Assembly: GCF_019972115.1 (NCBI RefSeq)
Contig: NZ_BPFJ01000001.1
Location: forward strand, 248,001-312,000
DNA: 64,000 nt
Source of the DNA: Sulfurovum sp. TSL6
GTDB lineage: Bacteria > Campylobacterota > Campylobacteria > Campylobacterales > Sulfurovaceae
Direction: 5' to 3'
Below, one piece after another: positions 35,408 through 43,091 of this stretch. The notes under the pieces were generated by a model. The model saw only the letters and a program-made list of their open reading frames with translations, had not been told where the DNA came from and did not search any database. Position 1 is the stretch's first letter. Each line of letters opens with the position of its first letter. The position numbers were made by a program, and so were the translations under genes.

Positions 35408-35851
35408 TTACTTTGCCGTCTTCGCTTTTATCACTGGGTTTTTCATCACAGCTGCCCGGACATCTTCATTTTCATCTATCATTAAGAGATCCAATGTCTC
35501 AGCGGGTGTACTTGTATTGACTGCAACAGAGGATCGAACATTTTCATCTTCATCTTTACTGAGTGTATTGAGTATCTCTACAGGTGTATTAGGATTTCCT
35601 GCGATCCAATAGGCAAGATCACTATCTTTACTTAATTCAACTAAAGTCTCCATAGGTGTATTTAAATGTTCTGCAACAAACTGTTTTACCAGAGGCGTTT
35701 CATCTTTACTCAAGTTCACTAATGTTTCTGCTGATGTGTTCATATGTGCAGCTACTCGTACGCGGACAAATGGATTGTCATCTTTACTTAATTGATCTAA
35801 AATCTCAGCCGATATATTTTCATCTTGTAAGAGTTCTAATGCGTTTGTCAT
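35408..35851 (-). CDS. Leucine-rich repeat variant (LRV/HEAT-like) protein
   Basis: This 147-residue protein consists of about five 24-25 residue helical repeats of the form NTPAETLVNLSKDEDENVR, the LRV/HEAT-like pattern (N-T-P-E-L-LSKD). It starts near residue 1 with ALELLQDENISAEIL and ends VIKAKTAK. It is probably a solenoid protein-binding scaffold. The start at 35851 has AAAGGTAACACAT upstream. It lies between unrelated small genes on the plus strand. Confidence 0.8.
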   Translation of the reverse strand: MTNALELLQDENISAEILDQLSKDDNPFVRVRVAAHMNTSAETLVNLSKDETPLVKQFVAEHLNTPMETLVELSKDSDLAYWIAGNPNTPVEILNTLSKDEDENVRSSVAVNTSTPAETLDLLMIDENEDVRAAVMKNPVIKAKTAK

Positions 35852-36024
35852 ATGTGTTACCTTTATCGTTTTTCATTTTTTTTAGCAATGAATTATTTGG
35901 ATGAATTGTAGCTTTTATATCTTAAATATTAAAGCATCATAGTATGCTCAAAAGTTTGAAATAGGGTTTTAAGTGAATTTACAATATGATGGCCTACAAA
36001 AATCCTAAAGGAAAAGAAAGATTA

Positions 36025-36399
36025 ATGGATACCACTATTGATATACACTTTAATGTAACACAAGAACAAAAAGAGACGATAGATTTAAGAGCGTCAGAAA
36101 ACGGGTTTGATGACATCTCTGCGTATGTGAAGGTCGTTGCACTTAAAACGCAGGCATTTACGCTTACACCTGCAGGTTCATCCACGGGAGAAGCATCTGT
36201 AGAACTTGGATTTAAAGTCACAGAGGCACAAAAAACGAAAATAGAAGAAAAGATGAAAGAGAGCGGTTGTGAAGACCTTACAAGTTATCTAAAATATGTT
36301 GCATTGCATGCAGTAGTTACGGCAGTCGTAGAAGTACGTTCAACTGGAGATTTTGATGCAATGTTAGCGCGTATTGCTAAAGCAAAGAGTAACGGCTAG
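36025..36399 (+). CDS. Protein with two tandem ribbon-helix-helix-like domains
   Basis: I prefer ATG 36025, which has AAGGAAAAGAAAG upstream, giving about 124 residues; a start at 35986 is possible. Two copies of the same unit are visible: IHFNVTQEQKETIDLRA..DISAYVKVVAL at about 5-42 and LGFKVTEAQKTKIEEKM..DLTSYLKYVAL at about 57-93. Each looks like a strand plus two helices, as in RHH/MobC-like DNA-binding proteins. RHH proteins normally act as dimers, so a fused pair could be a single-chain dimer. The function is inferred. Confidence 0.5.
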   Translation: MDTTIDIHFNVTQEQKETIDLRASENGFDDISAYVKVVALKTQAFTLTPAGSSTGEASVELGFKVTEAQKTKIEEKMKESGCEDLTSYLKYVALHAVVTAVVEVRSTGDFDAMLARIAKAKSNG

Positions 36400-36503
36400 T
36401 TTTCACCCTCTAGCTTGATACTCCATAATTAAGATAGAAAAGCTACAATTCACTTTATTGATTATAGACATAATATAGATTCAAAACTAATAAGAGTAAA
36501 AAC

Positions 36504-39128
36504 ATGACAGAAACAGAAGCACTGGTCAAAGCAAATATTGAAAAACATAAGAAACTAGATGAAGATGATTGGGATGACGAATCCCTCATAGAGGCACAAA
36601 ACAATATAGAATTTGTGAAGCAATTCAAAGAAGAACTCTCTAAAGATCTTTTTGGACAAGAACAAGCGATCAATATTGTTGCCAACAGTATGAAAACCTC
36701 CATCAAAGACGAAAAAGGACCTAAGGCCACCTATCTTTTTTTAGGCCCCCCGGCTACAGGTAAGACCTTCCTTGCTGAACTGATGGCAGAACATATGCCT
36801 AAATATAAGATCATGAAGTTTGACATGACACAGTACCACCAGCAAAATGGTGGAGAGTTGTATGGTTATCCTGCCGGATGGAAAGGTTACGGTGTCGGTC
36901 AACTTACTGGATTTGTACACAGAAATCCTAAGGCTGTTATCGTACTTGATTCCTTTGAAAAGTGTGACAATGTCATTCAAAACAACCTTTTTTCCATATT
37001 TGAAGGTGGTAAGATGCGTGATGCATGTGGTTGGGACAAGATCACTGATGAACCGTGTAATGAAGATCCTGACATCATCTATAACGATGAAAATGCAAAC
37101 TACCTGGTGGACTTTACCGAGGCAATTTTTATTATTACGACAAGTGTAGGTAAAGAGCTTTACCAAGACTACAGGTTTCATGATTTGGTTGAAAAAGACT
37201 ATATTCAAGCCGAATCGATGATCCTTGAAGCCATAAAAAGAGAAAAGAAAAGAGAAAGTAGAAGTGGCGGTATCCAGGAAGCTATCGTACCGGAACTTGT
37301 TTCCAGATTTTCTAAAGCACATATTGTCTTGTTTAATAAGCTTGAGTATGATGCCTTTGAAAAAATATCCAAAAGGGTGTTTTTAAACTATAAAGATGAG
37401 TTTTATGACCAATATAAGATCGATTTTGTCGTAGGTAAAAATTTCGACAACTTTTTGAAAATACAGATGCTTAACTTTGCTCCAGAACTCGATGCAAGAC
37501 GTCTTAAAGAGAAAGTGAGCACCATCTTTTTTAACAGAATCACTGAATTCATGCAAGAAACAGACAAACCGATCATGAGTTTCAAGCAGATAAAAGTATC
37601 CCTGTCTAAAGAGGCTGTAGCATTTTTAAAAGAAAGGGTCAGTCCGCTTATTGAAAATGAAACACTCGTAAGAGAGTTGTTTAGGAAAAACACGACCCTT
37701 GATATCAATGATACCATCACCGAGAAAAACGGTATCATAACCTATAAGGTCAATTCATGCAAGTTTTCACAAGTGGTGAGGATCAAAGACTTCAGCGAAG
37801 ATGGTCTTGTTTTTGATATCCCTAATGTCTCTTTTGATGATATTGCAGGCCACCATAAAGCAAAGCAGAGACTAGGGGAGGTCATTAACTTCTTTAAAGA
37901 GCCAAAACTCTTGGAAAGTTTTAATATCGTACCACCAAAAGGTATGCTTCTTTATGGACCTCCAGGTACAGGAAAGACGATGCTTGCAAAGGCTTTTGCC
38001 AAAGAGGCGGAACTGCCTTTTATCTCGACTACGGGACTTGAACTGCTCCAACCTGAAAAGACAAAGTCAATCTTTACCAGGGCAAAAGCGTACGCACCTG
38101 CGATCATCTTTATTGACGAGATCGATACCATTGGAAGACGTGATGGAGAAAATGGCAGAGAAGTACCTATTAATAAACTCTTATCGGAGATGGATGGCTT
38201 TTCGGGCAGGAAAGGTGAAGACATCTTTGTGATTGCTGCAACCAACTACAAAGAAAATATTGATCCTGCCATTATCAGACCGGGAAGGGTAGAGATCCAT
38301 ATAGAGATCAACAATCTTGATAAAGATGCAAGACAGTACTTCCTGGACAAAGTAATTAATGACAAGCCTACAAGCGGTTTATTTGATATGCAAAAACTGC
38401 TCATGTATACCACAGGATTCACAGGTTCTCAACTTGAAATGCTAGGGAAAGAAGCTTCATACTACTGTTTACGTCATGGCTTGCCTGCAATCACCCAGGA
38501 TATTTTAATTGAGCAAATCAATACGATCAAATATGGTGAGAGACAGTCTTACCTATCGCTTGAACAGATGTTTGAAGAGACAGCGGTCTATGAAGCAGGA
38601 CGTGCAGTTATTTCTAAGACATTAATGCCTCATGTAAGTATTGAACATGTAAGTCTTACACCAAAAGACAATAATGAGCACTTTATTTCACGCAACTACA
38701 GTGATGTTCAAGAGAACATGACAGTAAAAGATTTTAAAGACAAAGTTTGTGTATCATTGGCAGGAAGAGCGGCCCAGATAAAACAGTTTGGTGAGATAGA
38801 AGGCATGGATTCAGGAGCTTCAAATGACTTACAGCAAGCTACACGTGATGCCTACGTTGCTATAGCCCATTATGGAATGGATAAAGAGGTCGGTTATATC
38901 AATATCAATGGTGTGATAGATGCACAACAAAAAACTGTTGCTAATAAAGACACAGAACACTATCATGAGAAAATAGACTTGGCACTTGAACGCTGGATGG
39001 ATGAAGGTCAAAAAACAGTGACTGATCTGGTAAATGAACATTGGAGTACTATAGAAAAGCTATCTAAAATACTGCTTCAAAAAGAGATCATTTATGAAGA
39101 TGAATTGGATGAGATAGTAGCTGGATAG
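36504..39128 (+). CDS. Hybrid AAA+ protein: ClpA/B-like module fused to FtsH-like module with degenerate zinc site
   Basis: This 874-residue protein holds two AAA+ units. The first resembles the ClpA/ClpB D2 or ClpX type: Walker A GPPATGKTF near 80 and Walker B AVIVLDSFEK near 143. The second is FtsH-like: SFDDIAGHHKAKQRL near 444, GPPGTGKTMLAKA near 484, IIFIDEIDTIGRRDG near 533 and the arginine region NIDPAIIRPGRVE. It continues into an FtsH M41 peptidase-like region, but the zinc motif HEAGH reads YEAGR (about 696-700), while the third ligand region GASNDLQQAT is kept. There is no membrane segment. It should be a cytosolic ATPase without protease activity, perhaps an unfoldase or remodeller. 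A perfect terminator follows. Confidence 0.8.
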   Translation: MTETEALVKANIEKHKKLDEDDWDDESLIEAQNNIEFVKQFKEELSKDLFGQEQAINIVANSMKTSIKDEKGPKATYLFLGPPATGKTFLAELMAEHMPKYKIMKFDMTQYHQQNGGELYGYPAGWKGYGVGQLTGFVHRNPKAVIVLDSFEKCDNVIQNNLFSIFEGGKMRDACGWDKITDEPCNEDPDIIYNDENANYLVDFTEAIFIITTSVGKELYQDYRFHDLVEKDYIQAESMILEAIKREKKRESRSGGIQEAIVPELVSRFSKAHIVLFNKLEYDAFEKISKRVFLNYKDEFYDQYKIDFVVGKNFDNFLKIQMLNFAPELDARRLKEKVSTIFFNRITEFMQETDKPIMSFKQIKVSLSKEAVAFLKERVSPLIENETLVRELFRKNTTLDINDTITEKNGIITYKVNSCKFSQVVRIKDFSEDGLVFDIPNVSFDDIAGHHKAKQRLGEVINFFKEPKLLESFNIVPPKGMLLYGPPGTGKTMLAKAFAKEAELPFISTTGLELLQPEKTKSIFTRAKAYAPAIIFIDEIDTIGRRDGENGREVPINKLLSEMDGFSGRKGEDIFVIAATNYKENIDPAIIRPGRVEIHIEINNLDKDARQYFLDKVINDKPTSGLFDMQKLLMYTTGFTGSQLEMLGKEASYYCLRHGLPAITQDILIEQINTIKYGERQSYLSLEQMFEETAVYEAGRAVISKTLMPHVSIEHVSLTPKDNNEHFISRNYSDVQENMTVKDFKDKVCVSLAGRAAQIKQFGEIEGMDSGASNDLQQATRDAYVAIAHYGMDKEVGYININGVIDAQQKTVANKDTEHYHEKIDLALERWMDEGQKTVTDLVNEHWSTIEKLSKILLQKEIIYEDELDEIVAG

Positions 39129-39137
39129 TCTACTATG

Positions 39138-39165
39138 GGAGTGAGACTTTTAAAAGTCTCACTCC
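39138..39165 (+). terminator. Perfect palindromic terminator
   Basis: GGAGTGAGACTTTT is followed directly by AAAAGTCTCACTCC, a 14-base perfect arm pair just after the AAA+ gene. T-runs on either strand allow it to serve the converging hemerythrin gene as well. Confidence 0.75.
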
Positions 39166-39227
39166 ATAAAGCGTATTTAAAAGCAAAAATCCATTCTAAA
39201 GTGGAACGGTACTTTTAAATAGGTGAG

Positions 39228-39620
39228 TTAGCCAATGTTCGGAGCAGTTTGTGCATCCCATTTGGAAATATGTTGTGTGTACCACTTTTTAAAATCTTTT
39301 TCCAAAAAACCTTGTAGCTCTTTTGGACCTTTAAGTATTTCCCATCGTTTATGAAACTTTTCTAATTTTTTTCTTATTGCATCATGATCGCTTTTGTGCA
39401 TCTGCATGTCTGAGTAATCACTTTGCTCCATCATATCTTCTTCTGTTTTAAAGTGAGTTTCTATTTCAGTTAAGAATCCTGGGAAGAGTTCGTCCACTTT
39501 TTCTACATCTTTGGCTTTCACAGCATCATAAAAGTTGTTGATCACTTCCATCTCATCTTCATGCAGCATATTCATCATAGCATTTGCCACTTGTTGTACA
39601 TCTTGTTGTTGAATTAGCAT
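39228..39620 (-). CDS. Bacteriohemerythrin-like oxygen-binding protein, copy 1
   Basis: This protein of about 130 residues starts at ATG 39620, with GGAG eight bases upstream. It has all the hemerythrin di-iron ligands: His in MMNMLHEDE, HxxxE in THFKTEEDMM, HxxxH in MHKSDHD and HxxxxD in QHISKWD. It reversibly binds O2 at a non-heme di-iron site and may store, carry or sense oxygen. It is a clear paralogue of the gene at 42606; both begin ML.Q..DVQQV.NAMMNMLHE. An FNR-type box lies upstream (39680-39693). Confidence 0.88.
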   Translation of the reverse strand: MLIQQQDVQQVANAMMNMLHEDEMEVINNFYDAVKAKDVEKVDELFPGFLTEIETHFKTEEDMMEQSDYSDMQMHKSDHDAIRKKLEKFHKRWEILKGPKELQGFLEKDFKKWYTQHISKWDAQTAPNIG

Positions 39621-39679
39621 TTTATCTCCATACAATTAGGTTTTTAAAAAAGATTATAGCTACAAAAAGTTTATACTTA

Positions 39680-39693
39680 CTGACAGATATCAA
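39680..39693 (-). promoter_or_regulatory. FNR-like box upstream of hemerythrin copy 1
   Basis: On the minus strand the site reads TTGATATCTGTCAG, close to the FNR consensus TTGAT-N4-ATCAA. A TATAAT lies at 39658-39653, so the box centre is about 41 bases before the expected transcription start, the class II activation position. The -10 context GCTATAATCTTT is the same as for copy 2. Confidence 0.5.
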
Positions 39694-39754
39694 AAAGTTT
39701 CAATATATAAGTGTAAAGGAGGTTGTAAAAGTAAAAGATAAAGTTAGATTAGGA

Positions 39755-40066
39755 CTAAACTTCCTCGATCAAGCATATTAGAGAAAAACCTTCTTTTTTG
39801 GCTTTTTCTTCAATCATCTCTGCTTTGGTTTGGGCTATTTCAAACATGTATCCGCCACAAAACCCTTCACCATTGGTTACGATCTCATGGGCAATGGCTT
39901 CTGCCTCTTCTAGATCTTTATGAAAGACCTCCTTGAGTATTCTCATACAAAATTCCCATGAAACGTGCTTATCATTAATGATAGAAACAAGGCACATTTT
40001 AGGTGCATTGAATTCTATCTTCAAGTAAGATTTGAGTGTAATGGGCTTTTTAATCGTTATTGGCAT
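39755..40066 (-). CDS. ClpS-like adaptor protein
   Basis: This 103-residue protein has the ClpS fold pattern: VSIINDKHVSWEFCMRILKEVF near 27-48, then GEGFCGGYMFEIAQTKAEMI, and LICLIEE at the end. ClpS hands N-degron proteins to ClpA. Asn and Asp of the IND motif are present. The His that in E. coli ClpS (H66, in AVHYQG) holds the substrate amino group appears to be Val here (EIVTNG), so N-degron binding may be altered. It could be a divergent paralogue serving another AAA+ protein. Confidence 0.75.
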   Translation of the reverse strand: MPITIKKPITLKSYLKIEFNAPKMCLVSIINDKHVSWEFCMRILKEVFHKDLEEAEAIAHEIVTNGEGFCGGYMFEIAQTKAEMIEEKAKKEGFSLICLIEEV

Positions 40067-40337
40067 AGTGTTCCTGTATGATCTAAAGATAATTCATAGT
40101 TTAGTATTATACCCAAAAAAACTATAGGTTACTTCGTACGAGTTCTATGATGTATATTTGACACAGCTGATACAGATGAAAAGAATGTTCTAGTTTTTTA
40201 TAAATCCTGCTATAATTCCATTTCAAAAAAAAGCATCTTTTTACCTTGACTATACTTGTGTTTACAGATGGTTTGTACAAAAAGGATGAAGTATAGAACT
40301 TCAAAACAGTATTACTAGAGAAAACCTTAGAATCTTG

Positions 40338-40676
40338 ATGACTTTGTTTTATGAAAAAGCTATAGAGGATGAAGTATTAGCTCCTTTTTTCATAGATGAG
40401 ATCGGTGATGATCTTACTGATGAGGACTGGTTTGAACACATAGATCTTTTAGCAGATTTTTGGTTGGCTAAAATTCTAGGGGAAAACACTTATTATGGAA
40501 ATTTTGTGGGTGCACATGTAAAGATGCCTCATTTAAAAAGAGAAACTTTTACAAGGTGGCTGGAGCTTTTTTCAGTCACGGCTGATGAAGTCTATGTACC
40601 TGATATCGCGGAAGTGTTTAAGAAAAAAGGGGAACAGTTCTCTAAGCAGTTCCTCAATACTAAAAAAAAGATTTAA
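40338..40676 (+). CDS. Group III truncated hemoglobin, copy 2, with unusual 5' end
   Basis: The frame from ATG 40338 gives 112 residues with LFYEKAIEDEVLAPFF, LLADFWLAKILGENTYYG, HVKMPHLKRETFTRWLELF and FKKKGEQFSKQF, a group III truncated globin. Its N-terminal helix is not complete at that ATG. The same frame is open upstream to 40290 and encodes IELQNSITRENLRI, which matches the family. There is no ATG, GTG or TTG to start it, but an ATA at 40293 has AAAAAGG seven bases upstream. Either a rare start codon is used, or one extra A near 40294 has put ATG 40286 out of frame. The likely role is NO or O2 binding, as for the copy at 34462. Confidence 0.7.
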   Translation: MTLFYEKAIEDEVLAPFFIDEIGDDLTDEDWFEHIDLLADFWLAKILGENTYYGNFVGAHVKMPHLKRETFTRWLELFSVTADEVYVPDIAEVFKKKGEQFSKQFLNTKKKI

Positions 40677-40733
40677 ATACATTTTTTGAATACTTTATTT
40701 TAAAAGTATATATTTTTGAATCAAAGGAAAAGA

Positions 40734-41114
40734 ATGAATAGAGATAAAAAATGGAATTTGCTTTTCATCCAAGATGACAGATCGATGTTTGATTCTGGTA
40801 CTAAAATGTTCAGTGCATTGTTCAATAGGGTAGACAAAGTTTCGGGAAAAGAAGAGGCGCTAGCGCATTTTGATGCAAACCAATATGATATTGTTCTTGG
40901 TGATCTCAGCGTCGAACCGGAAGATCTTGGTCTTTTAAAACAGATCAAAGACATGAAACCTGAACAAACAATATTTGCTTTAGTTTCACCCAAAGATACA
41001 GATAAACTTTTTGGGATAGCTGACTTGGGGATCAATGCCTTTGAATTGACAGCAGATTACTTTGATCAAGCCTTGGAACAAATTGCATTATTCGACCCTT
41101 ACGCAAAGCAATAA
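40734..41114 (+). CDS. Stand-alone receiver-like protein, atypical response regulator
   Basis: This protein of about 126 residues starts at ATG 40734 with AAAGGA upstream. It follows the receiver fold: LLFIQDDRSMFDS (acidic pair DD), then DIVLGDLSVE (phospho-acceptor Asp), then FALVSPKD (Ser). The conserved Lys of the fifth strand (normally YLxKP) is missing, since that region reads INAFELTADYF. It has no output domain. It could be a phospho-sink or a pseudo-receiver. It lies 57 bases after the second globin gene. Confidence 0.7.
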   Translation: MNRDKKWNLLFIQDDRSMFDSGTKMFSALFNRVDKVSGKEEALAHFDANQYDIVLGDLSVEPEDLGLLKQIKDMKPEQTIFALVSPKDTDKLFGIADLGINAFELTADYFDQALEQIALFDPYAKQ

Positions 41115-41135
41115 TACTTATTCGTTCCCTGGCAT

Positions 41136-41162
41136 GAGGCTTAACTCTTTAGATTAAGCCTC
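41136..41162. terminator. Bidirectional terminator between convergent genes
   Basis: GAGGCTTAA and TTAAGCCTC pair perfectly around nine bases between the receiver gene (ends 41114) and the minus-strand gene ending at 41174. Confidence 0.7.
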
Positions 41163-41173
41163 TATCATATCGT

Positions 41174-41380
41174 TTATCTGCAGCCGCACCTGCAACCATG
41201 TATTTTTACTTGGTCTTCTTCAAATATTTCACGCCAGATTTGTAAATCCAACTCCATTGGATTTAAGCTATCACTTTTTGATTGTTTCATAAATGTATCA
41301 TTAACATCTATCAACGCTTTGTTCATCTTATTGAGCTCAGGTAATACCTTTTCTCTCAGTGTTAAATCTAATTTACTCAT
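41174..41380 (-). CDS. Small protein with Cys-rich C-terminus
   Basis: This 68-residue protein starts at ATG 41380 (MSKLDLTLREKV), with AAAGGATTAGT upstream. The middle is helical and polar, and the end reads HGCRCGCR, with three Cys and one His that could bind metal or an Fe-S cluster. I do not recognise the family. The tail is similar in style to the genes at 41990 and 54689. Confidence 0.5.
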   Translation of the reverse strand: MSKLDLTLREKVLPELNKMNKALIDVNDTFMKQSKSDSLNPMELDLQIWREIFEEDQVKIHGCRCGCR

Positions 41381-41537
41381 GACTAATCCTTTCTTGATAG
41401 TTCTAAAATATAGCATAGCATATTATTCTTTATTAAAAATTATATGGTTTATTTATAATTAAATATGTGATCTCCCTAAAAAACTTTGAATCCCTACGTG
41501 CTTCTAGCTAAGGGTATAAGTAAGTCTTCTTTCGCTA

Positions 41538-41550
41538 AGATGTCACATCT
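41538..41550. promoter_or_regulatory. Perfect palindrome just upstream of hypothetical gene
   Basis: AGATGTCACATCT is a palindrome of six-base arms around one base, 16 bases before the ATG at 41567 and next to its ribosome site (ATAAAGG). It could be an operator or a small hairpin that affects translation. Confidence 0.35.
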
Positions 41551-41566
41551 AAGATAAAGGCAAAAA

Positions 41567-41911
41567 ATGGAACAAATAAATAGCTTATTAGAGAAGTATA
41601 ACCACTTTAAAGATGCGCAAATTCGCTCAATTCAACCACTATCGGATTCTTCAAAAGTTGTCACAATAGTAGTACAAGATGATGATGGTGAAGATATTAA
41701 TACTGTCAAGATAGAGTTTAACAATATCACTGATTCAAAGATACTGGATAATAGTGTACTGTCTTTTATGGATATGGGATTCGGTATTAGTATAGTCAAA
41801 GAACATGATCTCTATGGTTTTGCACTTGGAAAGGGTACTGCTATGTTACATGTGCAGAATGCACCTTTGTATATTATAGCTTCAGATATCGCTATTGAAG
41901 AAGAAAAATAA
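41567..41911 (+). CDS. Hypothetical small beta-rich protein
   Basis: This 114-residue soluble protein has alternating strands (SKVVTIVVQDDDGEDINTVK; FGISIVKEHDLYGFALGKG) and no Cys or catalytic motif. It resembles small ligand- or protein-binding beta domains of unknown function. ATAAAGGCAAAAA is the ribosome site. It converges with the gene ending at 41990, with a hairpin between. Confidence 0.5.
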   Translation: MEQINSLLEKYNHFKDAQIRSIQPLSDSSKVVTIVVQDDDGEDINTVKIEFNNITDSKILDNSVLSFMDMGFGISIVKEHDLYGFALGKGTAMLHVQNAPLYIIASDIAIEEEK

Positions 41912-41933
41912 AAGAGACTAGTTTATTAACATT

Positions 41934-41962
41934 ATGCAGGGAGCATAGTTGGCCCTCTGCAT
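41934..41962. terminator. Imperfect terminator hairpin
   Basis: ATGCAGGG and CCCTCTGCAT form an imperfect stem around a GC-containing loop between convergent genes. Confidence 0.45.
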
Positions 41963-41989
41963 CTCAATTACGTATGAAATTAGTGGATA

Positions 41990-42265
41990 TTATTCACAAC
42001 CACAACTGCCAGTGCTGCAACTGCTAGCACTACCCGTACTACATGAACTACCTGCATTAGGGTTCTCAGCGACTCTGATCAAAAACGCATTATCACCTGT
42101 TTTTTGAGCAAAGAACAAGTGTTTTGAACAAAACTCCTCATTCATGAATTCTGCTACAATATTTGAATAATTGTATGCATCTTTCTGATTATCAAATGAT
42201 TTTTCACTTGCATATTCACTTTTTTTAAAACATCCGCATTCGTGTTCCATTTGTACTGTATACAT
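41990..42265 (-). CDS. Paralogous small protein MYT-family, copy 1, Cys/Ser-rich tail
   Basis: This protein of about 91 residues starts at ATG 42265, with AAAGGAAAAAG upstream. It begins MYTVQMEHECGCFKKSEY and shares this with the product at 43092 (MYTIEIEKECSCFKKSGF), so the two are paralogues. A conserved Cys lies in EEFCSKHLFFAQK. The last 23 residues form a Ser/Cys/Gly repeat ending GSCGCE, which copy 2 lacks. The family is unknown to me. The ECGCF and tail Cys suggest metal or Fe-S binding. Confidence 0.55.
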   Translation of the reverse strand: MYTVQMEHECGCFKKSEYASEKSFDNQKDAYNYSNIVAEFMNEEFCSKHLFFAQKTGDNAFLIRVAENPNAGSSCSTGSASSCSTGSCGCE

Positions 42266-42531
42266 AAACTTTTTCCTTTTGGTCATTTATTTACGGGAGT
42301 ATAGTTAGTAAAACTTTAAATAAGATAAAAATACTCCGAAAAGCAAATATTCTTTATCAATATTTTTTTGTATTTAAGATTTTTTAGTTCTACTTAGATT
42401 AAAAATAGTAAGTGGTAAGGTACAATACTTTTTGGATAGAAAATTTTTATTTCCTATCGTTCTTACTAATTTTCAAATATACTGACAGATAAAATAAACC
42501 CCATTTTTAATTATTTATATTTTGAGTTTTC

Positions 42532-42545
42532 TTGATTCTTATCAA
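42532..42545 (+). promoter_or_regulatory. Perfect FNR-type box at class II position before hemerythrin copy 2
   Basis: TTGATTCTTATCAA matches TTGAT-N4-ATCAA exactly. A TATAAT lies at 42568-42573, which predicts a start near 42580, so the box centre is about 41.5 bases upstream, the standard class II activator position. It lies within a 318-base AT-rich gap (42287-42605) with no other visible feature. Confidence 0.65.
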
Positions 42546-42605
42546 TATAAAATTTTTTTTTGCAAGCTATAATCTTTATTATCAAGACAATTTTAAGGAT
42601 ATAGA

Positions 42606-43007
42606 ATGTTAATGCAAAAACGAGATGTACAACAAGTATCAAATGCTATGATGAATATGCTGCATGAAGAAGAGATAGATATAATAAATGATTTTCATGA
42701 TGCTGTTTTAGCAGAAGATATAGAAAAAATTGATGAGCTTTTTAAAGTAGTTCAGTTTGATGTAGAGGATCATTTTAGTACGGAAGAAGAGATGATGGAA
42801 CAGAGTAAGTTTTATGCTTTTCAAATGCATAAATCTGAACATGACACTATGAGACAAAAAATAAAAAATATTCAAGAAAACTGGGAAAATAATAAAAATC
42901 CACAGGAAGTACAAAAATTTTTAGAAAATGAGTTCAAGCATTGGATTGTTTTGCATATTTCAAGATGGGATTCGGAAACTGCTATGCATATTGGTGATTC
43001 TAATTAG
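42606..43007 (+). CDS. Bacteriohemerythrin-like oxygen-binding protein, copy 2
   Basis: This 133-residue paralogue of the gene at 39228 keeps every di-iron ligand: LHEEE, DHFSTEEEMM, MHKSEHD and LHISRWD. TTTTAAGGATATAGA gives the ribosome site. It has its own promoter with a perfect FNR-type box, so it is probably induced at low oxygen. It is more AT-rich than copy 1. It may scavenge or store O2 to protect the oxygen-sensitive oxidoreductases. Confidence 0.88.
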   Translation: MLMQKRDVQQVSNAMMNMLHEEEIDIINDFHDAVLAEDIEKIDELFKVVQFDVEDHFSTEEEMMEQSKFYAFQMHKSEHDTMRQKIKNIQENWENNKNPQEVQKFLENEFKHWIVLHISRWDSETAMHIGDSN

Positions 43008-43091
43008 AGTAGAATCACCTTTTAGATTAGTACAAAGAGAGTGTTTGATCTTATTTGATTAAAATAAAAATCATTTATGATATCAATTTTA

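Noticed and set aside
36741-37322. Minus-strand open frame of 193 codons opposite the hybrid AAA+ gene
   Set aside because: It is a mirror of the conserved ATPase coding sequence, and its composition is not protein-like.
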